From assembly GCF_020215665.1 (NCBI RefSeq), contig NZ_CP084061.1:4014501-4078500 (forward strand): 64,000 nt of DNA, written 5' to 3'. Made by a program: the position numbers and the translations under genes. Below the pieces are notes generated by a model. That model did not search any database and was not told where the DNA came from. It worked only from the letters and a program-made list of their open reading frames with translations. This stretch comes from Blautia parvula. Lineage in GTDB: Bacteria; Bacillota; Clostridia; Lachnospirales; Lachnospiraceae. Below are positions 35,096 through 42,693 of the stretch, one piece after another (the stretch's first letter is position 1; each line of letters begins with the position of its first letter).

Positions 35096-35494
35096 TCAAT
35101 AGAAGATTAATTTCGCTACAATTTCTTCATTCCTTACAAACGGATCTTCCCAGTACCTCGAATCCAGTGAATGCTCCGCATTGTCTCCAAGGACATAATA
35201 ACTCTTCTCCGGTACTGTCAGACTGGCTCCGTTATGCACTACCTGTTCACCTTCCTCCGCTGCAATACGCTTGACCAGCAGCTTCCCGTCATGATGAAAA
35301 ATAATGATGTCACCGACTCCGAGTCTGGAGTAAATTCGGGTTCCTACGATATAACTGTCTTTTTTCAATGTCGGCTCCATAGATTCTGTAGGCACATAAC
35401 CGAACAAAAATACAACCTTGAATAGAATCAGAGTAATGGCTATGCTGAAAAACGGGATTGCCCATTTCCATAAATTCTTTTTTTGTCTATTCAT
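35096..35494 (-). CDS. lepB: Signal peptidase I
   Basis: 132 residues. One N-terminal TM (AIPFFSIAITLILFKVVFL), the catalytic Ser in PTESMEPTL (Ser38), Lys in KLLVKRIAAEEGE (Lys75) and a terminal GDNAEHSLDSRYWEDPF box. Short, like Gram-positive SipS/SipW-type enzymes. ATG 35494 has GGAGG six bases upstream; the longer frame to 35554 reads through the upstream terminator. Location beside the giant Cna-B protein suggests a dedicated role in processing element-encoded exported proteins. Confidence 0.93.
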   Translation of the reverse strand: MNRQKKNLWKWAIPFFSIAITLILFKVVFLFGYVPTESMEPTLKKDSYIVGTRIYSRLGVGDIIIFHHDGKLLVKRIAAEEGEQVVHNGASLTVPEKSYYVLGDNAEHSLDSRYWEDPFVRNEEIVAKLIFY

Positions 35495-35510
35495 AACTTG
35501 CCTCCAAAAT

Positions 35511-35558
35511 AAAAAAAGCGGGATGCCGAAAAAACCACTCAAGGTTCTCAGCATCCCT
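35511..35558 (-). terminator. Terminator after the sigma-factor gene
   Basis: GGGATGC (35520-35526) / GCATCCC (35551-35557), followed on the minus strand by a T run (A35511-A35517). Confidence 0.75.
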
Positions 35559-35573
35559 TATGTCTGGCTGTCT

Positions 35574-36188
35574 TCATTCCTGGTGATAGGCAGCTGCAAT
35601 CTGTGCAAACTCCGGCCGGCTCTTCAGATATTTCCGCGCCTTGGATACCCAAGCACAGACCAGCTTTGCCGAAGCGTTCATTCTTTCTCCGATCTCGCGG
35701 CTTGTATATCCTTTTGACATCATACAAATGGCTTCTATACCCTTACAGGTGGAAGACGGCGCATCGGCCTTTGCCTGTTCGAGTGCCCGATTGATGTCCA
35801 TGCGGAAATCCGACAGTTCCTCTGTGACTTCCTGTTCTGCAGCAATGTACGGCGTCACATCACAGGTAGTCTCCTTCGTCTGCCGCCTGGTTGCATAAAT
35901 CATGGCGTCGCAGATTTGGTGCCAAATCAACCGGTAGGCATAGGTCGAGAACGTCCCGCCTTTGTCTGTTGATGCTGCTTTACAGAGCCCGATGCAGCCA
36001 ATCTGATAAAGATCCTCATAGGAATACATACCGACCTGATAAGGAGGCTGCAGCTTATCCTGAATGACCTTATGTATCAGACCAATGTTCTTTTCAACCT
36101 TTTCCCGTTCTTTCTCTGTCAATGTTATGAAGCTGCCACTCTCCCTTCTAATGCCCGAAATTGGCGCCTGTTCTTTCCGAATTTCCAT
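35574..36188 (-). CDS. Sigma-70-like RNA polymerase sigma factor
   Basis: 204 residues. Region 2 is recognisable in YSYEDLYQIGCIGLCKAAST and GGTFSTYAYRLIWHQICDAM. Region 4 is near the C-terminus (EAICMMSKGYTSREIGERMN, then ASAKLVCAWVSKARKYLK). It overlaps the end of the DUF3268 gene by 64 bases, so both are coupled. Such element-encoded sigma factors are likely to drive transfer genes; no target promoter is proven. Confidence 0.85.
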   Translation of the reverse strand: MEIRKEQAPISGIRRESGSFITLTEKEREKVEKNIGLIHKVIQDKLQPPYQVGMYSYEDLYQIGCIGLCKAASTDKGGTFSTYAYRLIWHQICDAMIYATRRQTKETTCDVTPYIAAEQEVTEELSDFRMDINRALEQAKADAPSSTCKGIEAICMMSKGYTSREIGERMNASAKLVCAWVSKARKYLKSRPEFAQIAAAYHQE

Positions 36189-36598
36189 CGTTCCATCAGT
36201 CTGCGGCTCTCCTCAATGACCTGCTTGCAGTAATACTCACCCAAATAGCCAATGTGCGCTTCCGATAAAGGTGCACAGATCAAATCCGCCAGCCACTGAT
36301 AGGCATCCTGTTTGCTCATCATTCCAGACTGGTGCAGCTGGTCAAAATAATGATGTGCGGTCCGCCTTAGTGTGCGAAGCTCATGATTGGCCAGACTCCC
36401 CACCGGGATATTAGTTCCGGCATGGACCCTTACATAAGCATCACATTCCGGATAGTGACTGCACACATAAAGCATTGTTTTCTTACTGTTATCATGATAA
36501 ATCCCATCAGCGCTTCTATAGATTACCGGGCTGCCGCAATAAGGGCAGCGCATGGAACCTGCCTGAAATCCCTTTCTTTTCTTTTTTTGTTTTTTCAT
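36125..36598 (-). CDS. DUF3268-like zinc-finger protein
   Basis: 157 residues. Basic N-terminus (KKQKKKRKGFQ), zinc-finger pair SMRCPYCGSPVIYRS and VCSHYPECDAYVRVH, then helical tail (NHELRTLRRTAHHYFDQLHQ). This resembles topoisomerase-type or DUF3268 zinc fingers and probably binds nucleic acid. The ATG at 36598 has CGGAGG upstream and its first bases overlap the stop of a 32-codon leader ORF. Confidence 0.8.
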   Translation of the reverse strand: MKKQKKKRKGFQAGSMRCPYCGSPVIYRSADGIYHDNSKKTMLYVCSHYPECDAYVRVHAGTNIPVGSLANHELRTLRRTAHHYFDQLHQSGMMSKQDAYQWLADLICAPLSEAHIGYLGEYYCKQVIEESRRLMERWKFGKNRRQFRALEGRVAAS

Positions 36599-36693
36599 CG
36601 TCTTACCTCCGTTTGGATAAAAGAAAAAGCCGGAAGGTCTGCAAAAAAGCATACAGAGCCAAGGCGCTGGAATTTCAATGTCTCATCCAGCAT
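36595..36693 (-). CDS. 32-residue leader-peptide ORF
   Basis: ATG 36693 to TGA 36597-36595; begins MLDETLKFQRLGSVCFF. The stop overlaps the start of the DUF3268 gene (ATGA), so ribosomes leaving the leader can restart there. It spans most of the attenuator hairpin. No strong ribosome site is seen before its ATG. Translation is not proven. Confidence 0.5.
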   Translation of the reverse strand: MLDETLKFQRLGSVCFFADLPAFSFIQTEVRR

Positions 36694-36727
36694 ATTGACT
36701 CTGTAAGTATTTAAGCAGCCTTCCGGC
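36621..36727 (-). terminator. Nested hairpin with T run (attenuator candidate)
   Basis: Outer stem 36629-36642 / 36715-36727 (GCCGGAAGG.../...CCTTCCGGC), middle stem 36653-36658 / 36699-36704, inner stem 36666-36671 / 36686-36691. On the minus strand the outer stem is followed by TTTTTCTTTT, an intrinsic-terminator form located between the promoter and the DUF3268 gene. Confidence 0.7.
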
Positions 36728-36743
36728 CATAATATTCAATTGA

Positions 36744-36852
36744 CTTGCGTTGTTGTGGATCCGCTCAATGCGCAGAATCCGTAACGGTTCCCTGATTCCC
36801 TTGAATCAGGTCTGACGCTATACCACAAACGTACCGAGAGCCTGAACGCAAG
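36744..36852 (-). ncRNA. Structured 5' leader element
   Basis: A 109-base multi-stem region closed by CTTGCGTT/AACGCAAG (36744-36751 / 36845-36852) and TTGTGG/CCACAA, with an internal CTGATTC-CCTT-GAATCAG hairpin (36792-36809). It starts directly after a promoter and precedes the attenuator. I cannot assign it to a known riboswitch or ncRNA family. Confidence 0.55.
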
Positions 36853-36868
36853 CCCCTGCCACGGTTAT

Positions 36869-36897
36869 AGTATAGCAAACAAAAATCTGCGTGTCAA
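36869..36897 (-). promoter_or_regulatory. Promoter of the leader-DUF3268-sigma operon
   Basis: On the minus strand TTGACA (36897-36892), 17-bp spacer, TATACT (36874-36869). Transcription would begin about 270 bases before the DUF3268 start. Confidence 0.8.
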
Positions 36898-36978
36898 GCC
36901 TTATAGGAATATTTATTTTAATTTTTATATAAAATTATTCCTTTAGGGCTTTTCGTGCATTTTGGACTCAGTCTGGGA

Positions 36979-37533
36979 CTAATCATCCTCATATTCATCC
37001 TCATCCTCGTACTCTGCATCGCTTTCCCTGCGTTTTTTCACCACCCGCATTGCGACCAGGCTGCCGACGGCCAAAACCATGCCGCCTGCAAATAGAACCA
37101 GATGAAGGACCGGGATACCGGCAACTGTGCCTTTTTCATACTGCTCGCTATTTGAGCCATTGCTGTCCTGGTCCGCATTGCTCTCTTTTTGCGCTTCCTC
37201 TGTTGTGGCAGGGGCCTGCGTTGCCTCCAGGGCAGATACGGATGAATTCATACAGGTCAGCACATAGGATTTGCTGCCGCCCAGTTCCATTCTCAGAACA
37301 CCGTCATCGCCGACTGCTATGGTACCGGGATACATTCCGGAGTCCGTTTTCATCTGAAACTCTACTCCAGCCCAGTCTGCACCAAGCTGAATCTCCAGTT
37401 TTTCAGGCTCCATGACCTGCATTTCCGTCCCATCTGTCCCCTGAGACTCCGCATAGATCGGCGTAACCGGAATGCAGAGGATACAGATGAGAGAGAGGAC
37501 TGTCAGAATCCCTTTTAACAATTTTACTCTCAT
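36979..37533 (-). CDS. Surface protein with signal peptide and C-terminal membrane anchor
   Basis: 184 residues. N-terminal signal (LKGILTVLSLICILCIPVTP, then IYAES), an extracytoplasmic domain, a Ser/Asn/Gln-rich stalk (EAQKESNADQDSNGSNSEQY), one TM (IPVLHLVLFAGGMVLAVGSL) and an acidic tail (RRESDAEYEDEDEYEDD). No sortase motif is seen. The second ATG (37533) has AGGAGG seven bases upstream; ATG 37539 is too close. It follows the giant Cna-B protein and may be its partner on the membrane. Not recognised as a family. Confidence 0.78.
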   Translation of the reverse strand: MRVKLLKGILTVLSLICILCIPVTPIYAESQGTDGTEMQVMEPEKLEIQLGADWAGVEFQMKTDSGMYPGTIAVGDDGVLRMELGGSKSYVLTCMNSSVSALEATQAPATTEEAQKESNADQDSNGSNSEQYEKGTVAGIPVLHLVLFAGGMVLAVGSLVAMRVVKKRRESDAEYEDEDEYEDD

Positions 37534-37557
37534 GGTCATTACCTCCTAAAATCAGAA

Positions 37558-37581
37558 CCGGGCAGAAAATTCCTGCCCGGC
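37558..37581. other. Hairpin between surface genes
   Basis: CCGGGCAG-AAAATTC-CTGCCCGG, a strong stem-loop in the 72-bp gap between the two surface genes. No clear T run, so it may be a transcript-stability element rather than a terminator. Confidence 0.5.
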
Positions 37582-37605
37582 TCCTTTATGTTCATTTACA
37601 TATTC

Positions 37606-40600
37606 TTACTCTGCTGTCTCTGCCGTTTTCTTTCTGCGCTTTTTTGCCCAGAAGATGCTTGCACCAAGTCCAACGGTGCTGGCTGCAACCAGGCCAACCC
37701 AAATCCACGGATTGAAGTTATCGCCTGTCTTTGGCACATCAACCGTCACTTTATCATTATGGACATTGACGGTCAGTGTCTCATCTGCTACCAGTTCAAC
37801 TACTACAGGTGCAGGACGCTTGTACCCAGCACTGAGGCTGTCTTCCACCTCGGTGATCGTATATTTTCCGATTCGAAGCTCCTCTATATAAATTTCCCCG
37901 CTAGAATCCGTCTTGAACGTCTTATCGTAGTCATCACCAACAATATGGAAACTGAAGCCCTCAACCACCCCATCGCTGGATGTTTTGATAATCTTCAGAT
38001 TGCCTTTTTTGGCCTGGTTCAGGAATCCTTTGCCAGCTTCGTTCTCCACCTCATAGACTTTACCGTCTGTATCTATGCTGACATAGTAGACCCCCTCGTC
38101 CAAATAGAAACCTTCCGGGGCCTTCGATTCTTTTACGAGATAGCCATTGAAACGCAAATCAGCCATTTCATATTCACCAGGCTCTGTTTCATCCATTGTA
38201 CCAAGCAGCTCATCTTCATCATCAAGCTTTTTATTGCCATTGCTGTCAAGGTAAACCTCAAACTCGGCGCCTGATAACTTATGGTCCGGATAATCTGCAT
38301 CATATTTTGTCAAATGAATACTACCCATGATAAACTTGTTAGTAATTTCCAATTCGACAACCTGTCCATCCTTCTTAATTTCAACAGGGATGGGCTCCTC
38401 AGATAGGACAAAACCTGCCGGCTGTTCTATTTCACACACGATCCATGATCCGTATGGCACCTTCTCAAAATTGAAGCTGCCATCTTCAGCAGATGTAGTC
38501 ACCAGAATTGCATTTTTTTCCACAAACTCTTTTGTTGACTCCGCAAACAGACCAATTTTCGCTCCTGCCAATGCATTGCCGTCTTCATCCAGCTTTTTAC
38601 CGGAAATGGAGCCATATTTTAAAGTGTTTTCAATGGCTGCTCCATCATTAGCCGGAAGCTGTACCAATGCTGTTTCCTGCCCGGCGTACTCAAATACTAC
38701 AGGATACTTTTTGTCGGTTGGCAGATAATGTGGATCCGTACCGTCTTCGCGCAGGTAGTAACTACCAAACGGCAGATCCGTCTGTGCTGCGGCGGTTCCA
38801 TCCTCCTGAACCTCCAGTATTTCGATTAACCCATCAGCCGGAATGACCGTTCCATCTGCCGCAGAAATATCCTCCGCTGCATATAGTCCAAAAATAACGC
38901 TGTGAACTTCACCGTTCATACCAATACCGAACTGCTTATCCTGTTCCATCACTTTTTCCAAGCTGATCAGTACCTTCTGACGTTCATTATAAAAGCTGGC
39001 TGAGGTTTCTGTCACTTCGACTTCCTGTCCGGCATAGACCAGCTCCACTAACTGGGATTTTGTATTCAGAACCATTCCAAACGGTGACTGGGCTTCCGAA
39101 ATTTCATATTTTCCCAAATATAAAAGGGTACTGGATGCTTTCCCACTGTCATCCGTTGTAATGGTATCAACCACCGAACCCTTTTCTGCTCGGAGCGTAC
39201 CATCTGGCGTATAAATGTCTTCTGCTGCGCGGATTTCATAAACTGCACCTTTCAGTCCGCAGGTTTCATAAACCGGAGTATAGCGGTCAGAAAATCCTTT
39301 GTTTTCCTCCACCAGAACTGTGGAAAAAATCTCGCCACTCTTGGTGATATGGATTTTGCCCTTCTGCGGCATGTTGTGTTTTTCTACCACTACCACGTTC
39401 TGGCTTCCATCCACCTCAAAGGACACGGGTTCGCTGCTCAGCACATAACCGTAACACGTTTCTACCTCTATCAACTCATACCGGCCGTAGGGGAGCTCGC
39501 AGGGAAGCATCAGCCAGCCTTCGTCATTGGTAAAAAACGTATCAATTACAACAGGGGTCGGATAATAAATATTCTGCGAAATCTTTTCTCCTGTAGAAAG
39601 GTCGCGCACCTGAAACCCAACGCCGGCGGCAGGGATGATTTTCCCGGTTTCTGCATCGTGTTTTTCCACACGGATAAAACTGGACTGGGTCAGGTTGTTC
39701 AGAATATAGGAATACGTCTGGTCATTTTCATGGATGTACACAGTGAAATCCGGGACAAATGCCTGACCTTCCATGCCCTCAATCTGATGGACGATGTACC
39801 TGCCGTAGGGCATATCCTTGGAAACAGTAAACCCATCTGCGTCTGTTGTCAGGATGTCACGCTCTGCCTCGCGGGCATTGTCAAAGCTGCCTGCACTGGC
39901 AAGATAGATCTGGAACTTGGCACCTTCCTCTGGCTGTTCAATGATGCCCTCATGTCCGGGTGCTTCAATTTCCTCTTCTGGAATCGGAGTGGGTTCATAT
40001 TTATCTTTTTCAGGCTCTGTTTCGGACGGAACTGTCTCTTCGGTTTCTGGCTCCTCTGGAACTGCTTCGGTTTCTGGCTCCTCTGGAACTGCTTCTGTCT
40101 CCGGTTCCGTTTGGCTATCACCGTCGCTTACTGCAGCATCTTTTGGTTCTTCTGTTACATTACCGCCGTTTTCTTCAGTTTCTGCAATTTCAGACTCAGT
40201 CCGGGCATCGCTGCTACCGGCATCCTTCTGGGCATTGCTGCTACTTTCTGCTGCAAGCATGAGTAGTTCCGCTGCCTGCCCGCCCAAAGCAGATGGATCC
40301 TCAGTTTCCTTTGCTATTTTCGCTTCCTGAACATTCTCAATATCATCCTGCTCTTTGTCAATATGCTTGATCAGACGGATGCGGCCCATGATGACCTGCT
40401 CAGTAACACTTATGGGAATTTGATTCAGCTCTATCTCAAAATTACCGGGTTCTGCAGGGATAGTGTAAACGGACTCGTCTAAAAGATATCCTTCCGAAGG
40501 ACTGATTTCTCTCAACGTCCAATCGGAATCACTGATAAAATAATCACTGATAAAGGAACCTTCGGCATCCGTTGTATATGAAGCAACCAATGTATCACCC

Positions 40601-42159
40601 TGATACAAACCATACACTGCTCCTGCCAGACTTGCATCACCCTGAGCATAGCCTGTTACGCGATCCTTTTTATTCACTTCCACACGGAACTTCTTGAGGA
40701 TGTTTTCAAAACTGCACTTTGTTACTTTATTCCATTCTATCTGCGCCGTCTGGTTTGCAGGAATCACGTATCGCACTGCCGTGTCAGTTTCTTCCAGTGT
40801 ATAGGGCTCTGTACCACTGATCAGTACATTTTCAAACCTGGCTACACCAGATGAATCTGTGACTGCATACTCATCTACGGCAAGTCCTGCAAGGGAAGTA
40901 CCCGATAACCGGAAGGTAACTCCCTCTACGAGGCCGTCTTCAGACGTTTTTGTCACTTCCAGCTTTCCCCGTTTCAGTTTATTGTCGAACGTTACCGTCG
41001 TCGTCTTTCCTCCGACAATGGTAATCGTTTGACTCTTTTGAGGCTCATATCGATCATAACCAGCCTCAGTTACCGTATAAGTACCTGGGAACATGCCCTC
41101 GACAGTAATGGTACCATCTTCCTGTGTTGTCACGGTCTTATTATAATTATTTCCAGTAATGGTAAACTGGATGCCGCCCACGACTCCGTCTTCCGAGGTC
41201 TTTTTCAAGCTCATCGTTCCAACAGGTGTTTCCACATTCAGATAGGCATTTACCGGATTGGCCTTCTCCACACCGGTCACAACATCCTGAAGAGCATCGT
41301 CTCCATAAGCAATCAATTTCGCACTTTCGCTTACTGACGGCACATTGTTTCTGGTTGCCGAAATGCGGACGCTGCCCTTAAATGCCTGTGCCGAGGTAAT
41401 CTCCAGCTGATTCCCGGACTTGGATATTTTTACGGAAGAATTAGACGAAGAAAAGTTGTAATCGCTTAACACACCGTTACTGTCCGTTAATGTTAACGTA
41501 TATTTCCCGTTAGAATATTTTAATTCCTTCGTCACCCCGTTTGTTGAGCCTGACATAAAACTTGGAATCGTGTTATGTTTTGTCAGTAGGGATACAATTT
41601 GGTCATAAGCCGCCCTTGCACCACTGTTGGGATAATTGGATCCAAAATGAAGGTTGTACACCGTGGAGCTGGTCTGTTTGTAGGAACCTGTGGCTTCACG
41701 GCATCCCGTAACGAACTCCCATACCAACGTCTGTGTAGCAAGCCATTTCTCATCATCACTACCGGAAAGATTGCCCCTGTTTCCCTGGTACCCATACAGA
41801 AGCGCCATTCCGACTGCTTTCTGTTGGGCATTGGAAAGGGCATCCCATGTTTTTGACGATGCCTCTTTCAGGGTGTCCCCTGTATGCAACGGAACACCGG
41901 GCTGGATACAAAAGCCAGTATCGCCGTCAACAAACATCCTATATTTATACTTTCCCTGGCCTCCGGCAGTATATCCATTGATGACGGCGCCGGAATTGTA
42001 ATGCATCGCATTGCCATTAGAATCATAAGTATAAGAAAATGTAATCACCGCCGCATCGCCTGTGGCAGCAAATACATTCTGGATCGGTATCACAGAAAAA
42101 GCTGTGACCATGGCAAGCAGCATAGCTGCGGCCTTCCTAAACATTCTTTTAAATTTCAT
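37606..42159 (-). CDS. Giant thioester/Cna-B (SpaA-type) surface adhesin
   Basis: 1517 residues. Signal peptide (AAAMLLAMVTAFSVIPIQN). A thioester domain follows with the two signature pieces FCIQPG (Cys84) and TQTLVW (Gln143), the residues that form a Cys-Gln thioester in surface adhesins. Then a run of SpaA/Cna-B repeats such as GKLEVTKTSEDGLVEGVTF and KGNLKIIKTSSDGVVEG, which usually carry intramolecular isopeptide bonds. An acidic Pro/Glu/Thr spacer (ETEAVPEEPETEAVPEE) is near the middle. The C-terminus has sortase motif VPKTG (1475-1479), a hydrophobic stretch and a basic tail. GGAGG precedes the ATG. It is a likely wall-anchored adhesin helping contact with recipients or host cells; no sortase is in the window. 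Confidence 0.92.
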   Translation of the reverse strand: MKFKRMFRKAAAMLLAMVTAFSVIPIQNVFAATGDAAVITFSYTYDSNGNAMHYNSGAVINGYTAGGQGKYKYRMFVDGDTGFCIQPGVPLHTGDTLKEASSKTWDALSNAQQKAVGMALLYGYQGNRGNLSGSDDEKWLATQTLVWEFVTGCREATGSYKQTSSTVYNLHFGSNYPNSGARAAYDQIVSLLTKHNTIPSFMSGSTNGVTKELKYSNGKYTLTLTDSNGVLSDYNFSSSNSSVKISKSGNQLEITSAQAFKGSVRISATRNNVPSVSESAKLIAYGDDALQDVVTGVEKANPVNAYLNVETPVGTMSLKKTSEDGVVGGIQFTITGNNYNKTVTTQEDGTITVEGMFPGTYTVTEAGYDRYEPQKSQTITIVGGKTTTVTFDNKLKRGKLEVTKTSEDGLVEGVTFRLSGTSLAGLAVDEYAVTDSSGVARFENVLISGTEPYTLEETDTAVRYVIPANQTAQIEWNKVTKCSFENILKKFRVEVNKKDRVTGYAQGDASLAGAVYGLYQGDTLVASYTTDAEGSFISDYFISDSDWTLREISPSEGYLLDESVYTIPAEPGNFEIELNQIPISVTEQVIMGRIRLIKHIDKEQDDIENVQEAKIAKETEDPSALGGQAAELLMLAAESSSNAQKDAGSSDARTESEIAETEENGGNVTEEPKDAAVSDGDSQTEPETEAVPEEPETEAVPEEPETEETVPSETEPEKDKYEPTPIPEEEIEAPGHEGIIEQPEEGAKFQIYLASAGSFDNAREAERDILTTDADGFTVSKDMPYGRYIVHQIEGMEGQAFVPDFTVYIHENDQTYSYILNNLTQSSFIRVEKHDAETGKIIPAAGVGFQVRDLSTGEKISQNIYYPTPVVIDTFFTNDEGWLMLPCELPYGRYELIEVETCYGYVLSSEPVSFEVDGSQNVVVVEKHNMPQKGKIHITKSGEIFSTVLVEENKGFSDRYTPVYETCGLKGAVYEIRAAEDIYTPDGTLRAEKGSVVDTITTDDSGKASSTLLYLGKYEISEAQSPFGMVLNTKSQLVELVYAGQEVEVTETSASFYNERQKVLISLEKVMEQDKQFGIGMNGEVHSVIFGLYAAEDISAADGTVIPADGLIEILEVQEDGTAAAQTDLPFGSYYLREDGTDPHYLPTDKKYPVVFEYAGQETALVQLPANDGAAIENTLKYGSISGKKLDEDGNALAGAKIGLFAESTKEFVEKNAILVTTSAEDGSFNFEKVPYGSWIVCEIEQPAGFVLSEEPIPVEIKKDGQVVELEITNKFIMGSIHLTKYDADYPDHKLSGAEFEVYLDSNGNKKLDDEDELLGTMDETEPGEYEMADLRFNGYLVKESKAPEGFYLDEGVYYVSIDTDGKVYEVENEAGKGFLNQAKKGNLKIIKTSSDGVVEGFSFHIVGDDYDKTFKTDSSGEIYIEELRIGKYTITEVEDSLSAGYKRPAPVVVELVADETLTVNVHNDKVTVDVPKTGDNFNPWIWVGLVAASTVGLGASIFWAKKRRKKTAETAE

Positions 42160-42243
42160 ACGTTTCCTCCTGATTTTGATAATTAACCTATGGCAAAAAT
42201 AAAAACCCCGGAAGCTAAACCGGGGATCCTGCCTCTATACTGG

Positions 42244-42657
42244 TTATGCTGTTAATTTTCCATATCCACGGTCTGCCTCATCGACGCACCGGTCAAGTAT
42301 CTCAAAAAAACGTGGTGCACCCAGTTCTGCATCAAGCCACTGGGTGGCACGGTAAGAATAGCACCCGACCTCATCATTGATGGCATGGCTGCCGAGAATG
42401 CTGTGCAGATTCAGTTCGTTTGTCATTTGCCTCTGTCTGGCAGTGCTCGGCTTCTCAAGTGCCTTGGCCAGGCAGAACACCAAAAGCGGATGAAGCTCAG
42501 AAAATGAAATCTGCAGATAATAATCCCGGTATCCTGCCATCAGGGATATGTCATCCTGACTTTCGATTTTAAGTTCAGACAGGATCATCTTTCGGGTATG
42601 CTCGGCAATCTCTCTGCGCTTCTTCTGCTCAGCCTGGCTGAGATCACAATGGTTCAT
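42244..42657 (-). CDS. Conjugative-element hypothetical protein
   Basis: 137 residues, all-helical in appearance (AEQKKRREIAEHTRKMILSE, HPLLVFCLAKALEKPSTARQ). ATG 42657 has GGGAGG six bases upstream, so the 11 residues of the longer frame are not used. Lies between the S1-domain gene and the adhesin in a row of transfer genes. Not recognised. Confidence 0.75.
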   Translation of the reverse strand: MNHCDLSQAEQKKRREIAEHTRKMILSELKIESQDDISLMAGYRDYYLQISFSELHPLLVFCLAKALEKPSTARQRQMTNELNLHSILGSHAINDEVGCYSYRATQWLDAELGAPRFFEILDRCVDEADRGYGKLTA

Positions 42658-42693
42658 GGAGTTCCTCCCTTCTCTCAGATTGAGTTTCATATA

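Noticed and set aside
36744..36852. Structured leader as a tRNA or T-box
   Set aside because: No cloverleaf spacing, no TTC loop and no T-box core sequence seen.
37588..42186. Several plus-strand open frames up to 305 codons opposite the adhesin gene
   Set aside because: They are antisense shadows of the repetitive Cna-B coding sequence, lack ribosome sites and resemble no family.
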